This document shows, piece by piece, positions 29,118 through 37,185 of a DNA stretch of 64,000 bases (positions within the stretch are counted from its first letter, which is position 1; every line of letters begins with the position of its first letter). The notes under the pieces are model-generated. The model was not told the DNA's origin. It did not search any database and saw only the letters and a list, made by a program, of their open reading frames with translations. The stretch comes from Polyangiaceae bacterium. Lineage in GTDB: Bacteria > Myxococcota_A > Polyangia > Polyangiales > Polyangiaceae. The stretch covers positions 1 through 64,000 of the forward strand of contig CANJMI010000003.1 in NCBI GenBank assembly GCA_947475525.1. Direction: 5' to 3'. The position numbers and the translations under genes are program-made.

Positions 29118-29500
29118 CGGTTGTTTCTTCGTCTGTTGCTTCTTGGCAATGCGCTTTGGTTTCGGCAATCCGCTCGCCCCGCCCGAGCTCGCCACGATCC
29201 GTTCGAGCGCGATGTCGTTACCGCTTTCGTGCAACACGCTGGCGGCATCTTCGAGATCTTTGGGGCGGCCGGCGAGGATCTTCGTGACGATGAGATCGGC
29301 CGCCGCAATCACCGGCACCAGCAAGCCACCAACGTCGAGCAGTCGCGACGGCGAACGTCCACGGTAACATCGACATCGGCCGTCATTCGCGGCCTGCCGT
29401 GCACGTTCACCGCTTGGGCATCGAACAGGTACCAGCGACGTTTCCCCAGCGCCTTTGCGAGGGCGGCGAGCAGCTCAACGGCCGAAGGTTGCGCCGGCAT
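29115..29500 (-). pseudogene. DUF6036/AbiEii-like nucleotidyltransferase, internal deletion and frameshift
   Basis: The N-terminal part (from 29500) reads ELLAALAKALGKRRWYLFDA, VNVHGRPRMTADVDVTVDV: the start of a small nucleotidyltransferase whose TADVDV carries the metal-binding Asp pair. In another frame 29115-29324 gives LVPVIAAADLIVTKILAGRP and KDLEDAASVL, the C-terminal part of the same kind of protein. About 100 residues in between are missing and the frame changes near 29330-29350. The two ends therefore flank a deletion. Intact relatives pair with a small upstream gene, as here. Confidence 0.65.
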
Positions 29501-29729
29501 CTCTCATCCGTTGCGACAATTGCGCGTGCGCTTCGAGATCGGCGGCGCGTTCGGCTGCGTCGGGCCAGCCGGGCTTTAAGGCCAGCGCCTGTCGTCGCAG
29601 CTCATCGGAGATCCGAACTCCCTCACTCGGCCCCAGCTGTCGCTTTCGCTCGGCCCAGTAGCGAGCTTTGGCCTCGGCGATCCTTGACCAATCGCGCGCC
29701 ATGAAGCTGCGGACGTCGCGAGGATCCAT
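29475..29729 (-). CDS. Small partner of the nucleotidyltransferase (antitoxin-like), intact
   Basis: 84 aa, charged and helical (DWSRIAEAKARYWAERKRQL, ELRRQALALKPGWPDAAERA, DLEAHAQLSQRMRDAG). I recognise it as the short gene commonly placed ahead of DUF6036-type nucleotidyltransferases; a type IV toxin-antitoxin relation has been proposed for such pairs. It overlaps the following gene by 26 bp. With the partner broken it is probably orphaned. Confidence 0.5.
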   Translation of the reverse strand: MDPRDVRSFMARDWSRIAEAKARYWAERKRQLGPSEGVRISDELRRQALALKPGWPDAAERAADLEAHAQLSQRMRDAGATFGR

Positions 29730-29831
29730 GCCTCGTTATCATGCCACAGCAAAACGTTCGGCGCGCAACAACAACACCGCCGTTTTGACCGGTTTTGCGG
29801 AGTCGCCCTCCCGACTCCCGTCCTGGGCAGA

Positions 29832-30057
29832 GCTTCTGCGCCGCGAACGCGTCGTCGCCGCCAGTGTCGATGTGACCTTCGATGCGGAGTTTGGTGATCC
29901 TCGGCGGCCTCAGATGCTTGTAAACCAACTCGAGAACGGCGTCGCTCTCCGGCTTCAGGGTCGCCTGGTCTTCGTTGAACACCACGGGTCCCGGCAGTTC
30001 GAGACTGTCGAATTTGACGTCTTGAACTTCAGTTTTTGTAACTGTGAGTTTAACGCC
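29832..30057 (-). pseudogene. OmpA-family C-terminal domain fragment
   Basis: One frame contains LPGPVVFNEDQATLKPESDA, VLELVYKHLRPP, ITKLRIEGHIDTGGDDAFAA and QKL, the first half of an OmpA peptidoglycan-binding domain (normally EGHTDxxG...N..LSxxRA). Sequence before and after is not OmpA-like, and there is no signal peptide or beta-barrel. A remnant only. Confidence 0.6.
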
Positions 30058-30225
30058 GCCGGCACAAAGGCCTGTTGCTCCTTTTGGCCCGCTGTCGGGA
30101 GGGTCTCCGGCTCGACCGAAAGCATAGGCACCGCGGTCGAAGGCGTCGACGCCGGCCGGGCTGCGGGAGCGCCGCAGCCCAAAACTCGTAAACACAAAAA
30201 ATGGCTGTTCGCTACTAGAAGGCAA

Positions 30226-30314
30226 CACGCCGAGCTCGTGTCACTCAGCCCGCAGCGTCGAAGTGAGGCACCCGCAACGGCAGGCCCGCCGTCAGGATGG
30301 CTTGCGCGTGCGCC
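30226..30314. repeat. Interspersed repeat, copy 2 (long form)
   Basis: CACGCCGAGCTCGTGTCACT starts this copy (shared with 29096), followed without a gap by the segment shared with 27623-27694 (GCGTCGAAGTGAGG to GTCAGGATGGCTTGCGCGTG). The long form shows that the two short matches elsewhere are parts of one ~90-bp element. It lies 65 bp upstream of the DUF2169 gene start. Confidence 0.65.
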
Positions 30315-30378
30315 GGCTCGAAGGCCCTTTCAGCGATGCGGCGGGTGTGCGAAGGCTGAAGCCCTCGCGCATCGCTTT

Positions 30379-33012
30379 ATGACCATTCGCCTCAAGTCCG
30401 ACACTGGCCTGCTCTTTGGTTACAAGGCCGCGCTCCGTCAGCCGCGCAGCCCCGAGATGGCCTTCGTCGTGCGGGGGCGCTACCGCCTCGAGCATGGGCG
30501 GCCGCTCGCACTGGTTCGCAGCGAGGAGATCCCCGCGGCGCTGATCGAGAAGACCCGCAAAACCAGCGAAGATGCGGCGCGTCAGCTCGACGAGGCGAGC
30601 CTCCAGCTGGGTCAGGGCACCGTTTGCGGGGAACGCTACGAAGAAGGCGACGACAATCAGGCGGGTGCCGTCCTCTATCCCGGTGACTTCGCCGACTTCA
30701 AACCCAAAGCCGAGGTGATGCTGCGCGGCACCTGTCATCCACCTCATCGAAGCGACGTCAGGTGCGACGTTTCGTTTCGGGTCGGCGACTGGAAGAAGAC
30801 CTTGCAGGTCGTCGGGCACCGCGTCTGGGTCGATCACACGGCCGGCGGAAAACACACCGAACCGACGGTGATTGGCTCGATCCCCGTCGATTACGCGCAC
30901 GCCTACGGTGGCCCCGGCTTCTTGAACAACCCGGTCGGCAAGGGCCACGTCGAGAAGCTCGTCGGCGAAGGTGATGACCTCTACCAGCCGCCGCGCTCGG
31001 AGCGCTCCGCGGTGATGGCAAGCGCGCAGCTCGCGAACATCCTCTATGCGGACGGCGCGGAGCACAAACATGGCCTGCCAGCCGGCTTCGGCCCACTCAG
31101 CCCCGGCTGGAAGCTGCGCAGCCAGAAGCTCGGCAAGAAGTACGACCAGGAATGGCTCGATACGCGCGCCCCCTGTTTCGCTTCGGACATGGACTGGACC
31201 TACTTCAATTCGGCGCCGCCCGATCAGCAGCTCGAAGGCTACTTGCGTGGCGATGAGGAGGTGACCTTCGTGAACCTGCATCCGAAGCGCAGCCTCTTTT
31301 CGGTGCGACTGCCGGAGCTCCGCGTGAGGGTGTTTGTCCGTGATGTCGCGGGGACCCATCGCGAGATCGTGATGCGGCTCGACACCCTGTTCGCCGACTT
31401 GAGCGACGACTCGCTCTACCTGACGTGGCGTGGCATCACCCCCGTCAAAGAGGAAGACCTCACGGACGTCGCGTTTGGCCTGATCGTCACCGAGCCGCTC
31501 GCGGAGGCGCCTCGGCCCGCAGACGCGTACCTGGCTCAGCTCGAAGCGTTCGCAGCCGATCCCATCGGCCTGAAAGATGCGTTTCCGGCGGGCTTCATGG
31601 AGTTTGCGGAGAGCTCCAAGAAGCTCGAGAATGCGACCGATGCGGAGCTCGAGGCGATGCTCGAAAACGCCGACGGCAATAGCCCCCCCGTGGCCGTGGC
31701 GAAGAACATCTTCGGGAAACTCATGCGCCCCGAGATAAACCAGCTGGACGGGACCTGGGCAAAAGCGGCGGCGAGCGAAGGGGCCGATCCCGCGATGATG
31801 AAGGCGAAGGTCCTCCAGAGCCTGAAGGAGTCGGCGCGTGGTGGTGGCGGCCGCGGCGGCATAGGCATGCGTCTCCCCGTGCGCGACGGCGAGAAGCTCG
31901 TCTTCCCGATTGGCAATCTCGTTCGCGAGCAGGAGAAAAAGCTGCTCGAAGTGAAGAAAGCGCTCCCCGAAGAGGGTCGGGACGCGGCGTCCGCGAAGCT
32001 CGACGGGGCGCTCGTCAAGTTGAGGACGGACCCCATCCTCCTCGCGACCGACGCCCACTATAAACCCTACAGTGAAGACGACCCGCCGCCCGATGAGCCA
32101 GGCCCCGGAGCGGATCTGCAAGGGCGCGATCTCAGCGACCGCGATCTCCGAGGCGTCGATCTGTCGGGCGCCGATCTTCAGTGCGCGATCCTCGCCGAGA
32201 CGAACCTCGAAGGGGTGAATCTCAAAGGTGCGAAGCTCGGCGGAGCGCGGCTCTGCCGAACGAACCTCAATGGCGCCGATCTCACCGACGTCGATCTCAC
32301 GTCGGCTACGTTCGACCGCGTCTCGGCGATCGGCACTCGCTTCGACGGCGTGCGTCTCGACATGTTCCGCGCGACGGCAAGTGACTTTACCGATGCCTTG
32401 TTCGCGCGTGCCGAAGGCCTGCTCGCATCGTTTGGTGAATCGACGTTCACGGGAGCGAACTTCGCGGGCGCTCATCTCAACATGTGCAGCTTCGATACGT
32501 GCAAAGTCGATGGGGCACGCTTTGGTGCGAAGCTCGAACGGGTGCGCTTCGGTGAATGCGAAGGGCGCGGCATCGATCTGCGCGGTGCGGAGCTGCTTGC
32601 GACGAGCTTCAACGCGTGTCGGTTGCCCGAGGCGGACGTCTCCGGGGCGAGAGGCGAGGGCTCCATCTGGTTCGGCTCCGGACTCCAGAAGGCGCGCTTT
32701 TACAAGGCGGACCTCGTGGCCGCGCACTTTTACAACGTCGATGCGGCTGGCGCCGATTTTAGCTGGGCGAACCTGCCCGGTGCGCGTTTTGATCGTGCGA
32801 TCCTGAAGGAAGCGAGCTTCGAGCGCGCGAACCTGCGGAGCGCGGACCTTCGCAAGGCCGTGCTGACGAAGACGTGTTTTCGGTCCGCCGTGCTGCACGA
32901 CGCGAAGCTCACCGAGACCGCCGGCGTGGATGTTGACTTCACGTCCGCGGACATGGTCGGCGTGAACCTGCAACGCGCCTCCCTCACCGTCGTCGGAGGG
33001 CGCCCGCGATGA
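30379..33012 (+). CDS. DUF2169-pentapeptide repeat protein (T6SS adaptor-like)
   Basis: 877 aa from ATG 30379; the frame is open far upstream, but that part is repeat and OmpA antisense. Residues ~1-310 are DUF2169 (KSDTGLLFGYKAALRQPRSP, VVRGRYRLEHG, HPPHRSDVRCDVSFRVGDWKK-type core split by VVGHRVW, and DYAHAYGGPGFLNNPVGKG). Residues ~576-875 are pentapeptide repeats of A(D/N)LxG type, forming a right-handed quadrilateral helix. DUF2169 proteins are adaptors loading effectors onto type VI secretion spikes. Ends in an ATGA overlap with the next gene. Confidence 0.85.
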   Translation: MTIRLKSDTGLLFGYKAALRQPRSPEMAFVVRGRYRLEHGRPLALVRSEEIPAALIEKTRKTSEDAARQLDEASLQLGQGTVCGERYEEGDDNQAGAVLYPGDFADFKPKAEVMLRGTCHPPHRSDVRCDVSFRVGDWKKTLQVVGHRVWVDHTAGGKHTEPTVIGSIPVDYAHAYGGPGFLNNPVGKGHVEKLVGEGDDLYQPPRSERSAVMASAQLANILYADGAEHKHGLPAGFGPLSPGWKLRSQKLGKKYDQEWLDTRAPCFASDMDWTYFNSAPPDQQLEGYLRGDEEVTFVNLHPKRSLFSVRLPELRVRVFVRDVAGTHREIVMRLDTLFADLSDDSLYLTWRGITPVKEEDLTDVAFGLIVTEPLAEAPRPADAYLAQLEAFAADPIGLKDAFPAGFMEFAESSKKLENATDAELEAMLENADGNSPPVAVAKNIFGKLMRPEINQLDGTWAKAAASEGADPAMMKAKVLQSLKESARGGGGRGGIGMRLPVRDGEKLVFPIGNLVREQEKKLLEVKKALPEEGRDAASAKLDGALVKLRTDPILLATDAHYKPYSEDDPPPDEPGPGADLQGRDLSDRDLRGVDLSGADLQCAILAETNLEGVNLKGAKLGGARLCRTNLNGADLTDVDLTSATFDRVSAIGTRFDGVRLDMFRATASDFTDALFARAEGLLASFGESTFTGANFAGAHLNMCSFDTCKVDGARFGAKLERVRFGECEGRGIDLRGAELLATSFNACRLPEADVSGARGEGSIWFGSGLQKARFYKADLVAAHFYNVDAAGADFSWANLPGARFDRAILKEASFERANLRSADLRKAVLTKTCFRSAVLHDAKLTETAGVDVDFTSADMVGVNLQRASLTVVGGRPR

Positions 33013-34745
33013 CCCCCGCCGACAACGTGGTCGCTCGCATTCGAGCCGGTGAGTCCCTCGAAGGCGTGCAGCTCAACGGGCTCGATCTACGCAATCGTGA
33101 TCTATCGGGAGCCAAGCTCGCCGGCGCAAGCTTGATTCACCTGCGCCTCGAGGGCGCGGATCTCAGCTCTGCGGATCTCAGTGAAACCGAGATCGTCGAA
33201 TGTTCCTTCGACGAGACGCTCGTCGATGGCGCCGATTTGCGTGACGCGAAGGTGGCGATGTCCACCTTTTTGCGTGCGGACTTTCGCCAATGCATGTTGG
33301 ACCGAGCGAAGTTCCTGCAGTGCCGCGTGACCGAAGGGCGCTTCGATGGCCTCCGCCTGGTCGATACGGTGATGATCAAGAGCGAGCTCATCGGGGCGAG
33401 CTTCAAGGGCGCGACCTTCGAGAAGGTTCACTTGGACGCGTCGGTGCTTTCCAAGGCGAACTTTGAAGGTGTCGTGGCCACCGAGTCCACCTTCAGCCGG
33501 ACGCAACTCGAAGACGCGACGTTTGCGGGGGGTACCTTCGCGAAGTGCGCCTTTGCCGGGGCGAATCTGACGCACGCTTCGTTCGCGGAGGCGCGGCTCG
33601 ACGAGGTGATCTTCGCCGCCGCGAACCTCACCGGGCTCCAGCTCGGGAAGTCCATGGTGGGCTGCATCTTCGTGCAGGCCTTCACGCTTCCGCCCGGGAC
33701 CGAGCCCGTAGCCGAGCTTGACCCAAGTGAGCAGGTGCTCGATTTCTCCGGCGTCGATCTTCGCGGCGTCACGCTCGAGGGCTGCATGTTCTCGGGTGCG
33801 ATCCTGCGCGGCGCGGACTTTCGTGAGGCGAGCCTCGAGGGCGCGATGCTCGACAAGTGCGATCTCACGGGCGCGCGCTTCGAAGGAGCGAACCTGTTTC
33901 GCAGCATCTTCACCGAGGCCAAGTTGGCGGGTGCGGACTTGCGCGGTCAGCGGTTGCGCCTCGGTGTGTGGCGCGGCGCGGACCTGAGCGGCGCGGATCT
34001 CAGCGGTGCGCACATCGATCTTTCGATGTTTCAGGAAGTGAACCTCCAAGGCGCGAAACTTTCGCGGGCCGTGCTCGAGGGCGTCAGCCTCGACAAGGCG
34101 AATCTGGAGGGGATCGTCGTCGACAAAACGCGTTTCAAGGGAGTCGGCTTCGAGAAGCTCGACATGCGCAAGTTCCCTTTCGATGGGCTGACGATGCACG
34201 CCTGCGATTTTACCAAGTGCAACCTGTCGGGCATGCGAATCAGCGATTGTGATTTCTCGAAGAGCAACTTCACCGAAGCGGATCTGAGCCAAACGTCATT
34301 TGAGCATTGCTCGCTGAAGATGGTGACCGCAAAAAAAGTGGACCTCGAGCGAGCGAGCTTGCGAGGGGTTCTCGGCAAAGGCGCGTTCTTCGGTGAAGCC
34401 TCGCTGAAGGGTGCAAGCTTCATTGACGCGAAGCTTCGCTATGCCTCGTTTACGGGCGCGAACCTCAGCGGGGCGATCTTCCTCGAAGCCGACCTTCGCG
34501 ACGCGATGCTCGACAAGATCACCGCGCACAAGACCTCGTTCCAGTCGGCGCGTCTCGTGTACGCCGACCTCTCCCACGCGGACGCGACCGGCGCCGATTT
34601 TGGCATGGCCAATATGCGCGGCGCGAAGGTCCACAATTTGAAAGACGACAAGGCGTCGTACAGTGGCGCCATCACCTTGCTCCAGCGAAAGACCGACGTG
34701 CCGCTGCTCGAAGCCGAATCCTACAACCCCGCGTTGGGCAAGTGA
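33009..34745 (+). CDS. Pentapeptide repeat protein
   Basis: 578 aa almost entirely of pentapeptide repeats (units such as GADLS, GARFE, GANLF, RADFR), with a brief interruption at ~225-240 (TLPPGTEPVAELDPSEQ). It is cytosolic by sequence. It shares the repeat type with the C-terminal half of the preceding DUF2169 protein and begins 4 bp inside it (ATGA), so the two are translated together and may act as one complex. Next gene overlaps its stop by 4 bp. Confidence 0.85.
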   Translation: MTPADNVVARIRAGESLEGVQLNGLDLRNRDLSGAKLAGASLIHLRLEGADLSSADLSETEIVECSFDETLVDGADLRDAKVAMSTFLRADFRQCMLDRAKFLQCRVTEGRFDGLRLVDTVMIKSELIGASFKGATFEKVHLDASVLSKANFEGVVATESTFSRTQLEDATFAGGTFAKCAFAGANLTHASFAEARLDEVIFAAANLTGLQLGKSMVGCIFVQAFTLPPGTEPVAELDPSEQVLDFSGVDLRGVTLEGCMFSGAILRGADFREASLEGAMLDKCDLTGARFEGANLFRSIFTEAKLAGADLRGQRLRLGVWRGADLSGADLSGAHIDLSMFQEVNLQGAKLSRAVLEGVSLDKANLEGIVVDKTRFKGVGFEKLDMRKFPFDGLTMHACDFTKCNLSGMRISDCDFSKSNFTEADLSQTSFEHCSLKMVTAKKVDLERASLRGVLGKGAFFGEASLKGASFIDAKLRYASFTGANLSGAIFLEADLRDAMLDKITAHKTSFQSARLVYADLSHADATGADFGMANMRGAKVHNLKDDKASYSGAITLLQRKTDVPLLEAESYNPALGK

Positions 34746-35335
34746 CTGGGCCCACCATGACGATGGCGACGGGCTCTCCGTTCGCCGCGCCCTCTGCAGA
34801 TGAGGGAGCAGGCCTCGACTCGTACCTCGGGGCTGCGCGGGTCGTTCGGGTCGCCCACCGCTCGTTGCACGTTGCGCTCGAGGAGGCGACCGTGGGAGAA
34901 ACCACGCTGGTCTACGCCACGCTTGCCCTCGCGTTCCCCTACGAGCCTATCGTCGGCGATCAGGTTCTCGTCGTCAGCGATGCCCATGAATTCTACGTGA
35001 TCGGCGTCCTTTGTGGCCGTGGCCCGAGCGCCCTTTCGAGCCCGCTCGGCGTCTCGCTGCGCGCCGAAAGTGGCCGGTTGCAGCTCGTGGGTGAGCGTGG
35101 GGTGAGGCTTCGCGGAAATCGCATTCGGCTCGAGGCTCAGCGGCTGAGGCGCCTCGCCGTGACCGCGGTCGAGACCTTCGGAGAGCGCGTGACGCGGGTG
35201 CGCGAGAGCCGCAACGTCGAGGCGGGTGGGCTTGATGAGCTGAGCCAGGGTCGCTGGCTTTTGCAGGCTCGGACCGTCGTGTTAAAGGCCCTGAACGGGG
35301 TGCGCATCAAAAGCGCCGCCGTGCGGGTGGGTTAA
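34742..35335 (+). CDS. DUF3540 family protein (copy A)
   Basis: 197 aa. DUF3540 features: an N-terminal OB-like part (AARVVRVAHRSLHVALEEAT, LALAFPYEPIVGDQVLVVSD, FYVIGVLCGRG) and a beta-helical C-terminus (LRAESGRLQLVGERGVRLRG, RVRESRNVEAGGLDELSQGR). The fold resembles the base and needle of VgrG-like spikes. Family members occur beside DUF2169 and DUF4150 genes in T6SS-linked cargo loci. It overlaps the pentapeptide gene by 4 bp and ends 14 bp before the DUF4150 fusion. Copy B is at 38055. Confidence 0.82.
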   Translation: MTGPTMTMATGSPFAAPSADEGAGLDSYLGAARVVRVAHRSLHVALEEATVGETTLVYATLALAFPYEPIVGDQVLVVSDAHEFYVIGVLCGRGPSALSSPLGVSLRAESGRLQLVGERGVRLRGNRIRLEAQRLRRLAVTAVETFGERVTRVRESRNVEAGGLDELSQGRWLLQARTVVLKALNGVRIKSAAVRVG

Positions 35336-35349
35336 GGATCGAAGGCGAA

Positions 35350-36474
35350 ATGCTACCGGCAAGCAATCGAGGCGCGGGCTCTTCACTGAATTTCCCTGAC
35401 GTCTGCAAGACGCCGGCTCCGCCGTTGCCGTTCATGCCTGTCCCTTATCCGGACATGGGGTTGAACATGCAGGCCGCGCCGTTCTCGCCCAACGTGATGA
35501 TCGGCTTCATGCCCGCGACCAACATGGGCACGATGAAGGTGATGACGAACGGCGACGAAGCCGGAGCGATGGGGGGCCTCCTTACCGGCGCCATCAAAGG
35601 GCCGGGGCGGACCACGATGGGCAACCCGATCGTGTTCATCTCGGGCCTCCCGGCCGAGTCCCTGCTCACTCCGACGAGCGGCAACAACATGAATGCTCCG
35701 CTCGGTGCTCAGCTCGTTCCGAGCGTGGTCAACGTGTTCTACACGTACCGCGATGGACCCGCCTCGAGCGGATTCGCCGAGCCTACGTGCGCCCTGCCTC
35801 CTTCGCTCGACTGCGCCGAGTTGCGCGCGTTGGGTGACGTCGCGAGGGGCGAAGGTGAAAGTGCTGCGGCAAGTCGGATGGTGGCCACCTGGCTCTCGCC
35901 CGGGCTCCTGCTCGTGCGGCTCGGGCTCTTCAGCGCGCATGCGGATCGCGAGCTATTCAACACGCTTTCGCGTTTCGCTAGCGAAGGCCTTCGGGCATGC
36001 GTGCTCGATCTTCGCGGCAATCCCGGCGGAGATGGCGCCGCCGCGTTCCGGCTCGTCGAGGCTTGGTTGCCCGAGGGCGCGGTGATGCTTCTCGAGCGCG
36101 ATGGCGAGGGCGATGACGAGCCCATCCTCGCGCGAGGAGCCCCCTGCCACGAGTGGCCTCTGTGCGTGCTCGTTGACGAGGGCAGCGCATCGGCGGCCGA
36201 GCTCGTGGCAGCCACCCTCCAGTTTCACGGGCGCGCAACGGTGGTCGGACGAACTACCTACGGCAAGGGCACCGCGCAAGAGGTGGTGCGCATGCCCGAT
36301 GGCGCGATGCGCTACGTCACGGCGTGCGAGTACCGTTTGCCGAATGGTGCCGCCATCGACGGCTGCGGGGTCGTTCCCGATGTCGTGGTCGCGCGCACCT
36401 CGGAGGAGCCGCATCATGGCCACCTCGAGGATCCCGACGTTGAGGCGGCGCGGGCGGTACTCGAGCGCGCGTGA
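35350..36474 (+). CDS. PAAR-like (DUF4150) domain fused to an S41-family serine protease
   Basis: 374 aa. Residues ~10-128 are a DUF4150 PAAR-like spike tip (NFPDVCKTPAPPLPFMPVPYP, PFSPNVMIGFMPATNMGTMK, SGNNMNAPLGAQLVPS). Residues ~165-350 are an S41/C-terminal-processing-peptidase catalytic domain without a PDZ domain: VLDLRGNPGGDGAA, DEGSASAAELVAA, GRTTYGKGTAQEV and ITxCEYRLPNGAAIDGCGVVPD-like end. Ser281 and Lys306 are 25 residues apart, the spacing of the known Ser/Lys dyad. This looks like a secreted protease effector carried on the tip. A 43-bp gap leads to the COMMD-like gene. Confidence 0.82.
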   Translation: MLPASNRGAGSSLNFPDVCKTPAPPLPFMPVPYPDMGLNMQAAPFSPNVMIGFMPATNMGTMKVMTNGDEAGAMGGLLTGAIKGPGRTTMGNPIVFISGLPAESLLTPTSGNNMNAPLGAQLVPSVVNVFYTYRDGPASSGFAEPTCALPPSLDCAELRALGDVARGEGESAAASRMVATWLSPGLLLVRLGLFSAHADRELFNTLSRFASEGLRACVLDLRGNPGGDGAAAFRLVEAWLPEGAVMLLERDGEGDDEPILARGAPCHEWPLCVLVDEGSASAAELVAATLQFHGRATVVGRTTYGKGTAQEVVRMPDGAMRYVTACEYRLPNGAAIDGCGVVPDVVVARTSEEPHHGHLEDPDVEAARAVLERA

Positions 36475-36517
36475 AGCTCCGCCTTGTAAGCTCGGCGCTC
36501 ACGTGCGACGACGACCC

Positions 36518-37120
36518 ATGGCGATCGCGCTCCGCTGCTTGATGGGAATGGCCGCGCCCGCGGATCTCGGAGCGCACCTCGCGAGTGTGCTCGACCTCCC
36601 GGACGCCGTGCAAGGGACCTTCGCCGAGGTGCTCGACGCGTACCTCGTTCCGGTGCTCGATGACCGCGTGCAGACGTTCGTAAAGCGTTACTGCCGCCGT
36701 TATGAACTCGAGCCCGCGGTGCTGATCCCTTCGGCGATGGCGGCGCGCTATTTGTTCACGAGCGCCGCGAAGGCCGGCGTCGATGGCACGGCGTTCATGA
36801 CCGATGTGCGAGCGTTGGTCCCCGAGCCGCGCGCGAGTCTTGTCCTCGAACGGCTGTTGCCTCTTTTTGAGCTGGCGCTGCCGAAATTGCGCCAAGCCGC
36901 CGTCATGCGAAGCGTCGCCGAGCACGGCCGCGTCGTGCGCGCGGTGCGTTGGCGGATGGACGTGATCCGCGCCTCCGACCACGCCATCGCTCTCGACGTT
37001 CCGGTCGCGACGCTCACCTTCCAATACCAAGAAGGCGCGAACGCCTCTCAGGCGAGCTACCAGTTTTTGCCCGAGCAAGCCGCCGAGCTCAAGCGTGCGC
37101 TCGGTTTCATCGTCGACTGA
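36518..37120 (+). CDS. COMM-domain-like (COMMD-like) protein 1
   Basis: 200 aa from ATG 36518. Residues ~15-135 are predicted helical, with ARYLFTSAAKAGVDGTAFMT closely resembling the helical-domain end of eukaryotic COMMD proteins (LSFILxSAAKHxVDGxxLxxxLQxLGL). Residues ~138-198 match a COMM domain: VRWRMDVIRASDHAIALDVP, VATLTF, a Gly turn, then a final helix (PEQAAELKRALGFIVD). The WR(V/M)D at 145-148 and PV/VxxLxF strand are the family hallmarks. COMMD proteins are best known from the eukaryotic Commander complex. Function here unknown; a partner of the upstream effector is possible. Confidence 0.65.
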   Translation: MAIALRCLMGMAAPADLGAHLASVLDLPDAVQGTFAEVLDAYLVPVLDDRVQTFVKRYCRRYELEPAVLIPSAMAARYLFTSAAKAGVDGTAFMTDVRALVPEPRASLVLERLLPLFELALPKLRQAAVMRSVAEHGRVVRAVRWRMDVIRASDHAIALDVPVATLTFQYQEGANASQASYQFLPEQAAELKRALGFIVD

Positions 37121-37130
37121 GGCGCACGCT

Positions 37131-37185
37131 AGCTCGACCCTCGCCCAAAAGCGGCGCGCAGCGGCTTTTCGGCGAGGGTCTAGCT
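37131..37185. terminator. Strong bidirectional hairpin between the two COMMD-like genes
   Basis: GACCCTCGCC (37136-37145) pairs perfectly with GGCGAGGGTC (37171-37180), and inside it AAAAGC pairs with GCTTTT, giving a 16-bp interrupted stem; AGCT flanks both sides. It lies between convergent genes and overlaps the stop codon of the second. Confidence 0.6.

Noticed and set aside
29668-30378. N-terminal extension of the DUF2169 protein by 237 codons
   Set aside because: The region consists of antisense OmpA remnant and a repeat; DUF2169 homology starts at the ATG at 30379.
30292-32973. 893-codon open frame on the minus strand
   Set aside because: Antisense to the DUF2169-pentapeptide gene; periodic but meaningless translation mirroring the pentapeptide repeats.
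33102-34292. 396-codon minus-strand frame
   Set aside because: Mirror of the pentapeptide repeats in antisense.
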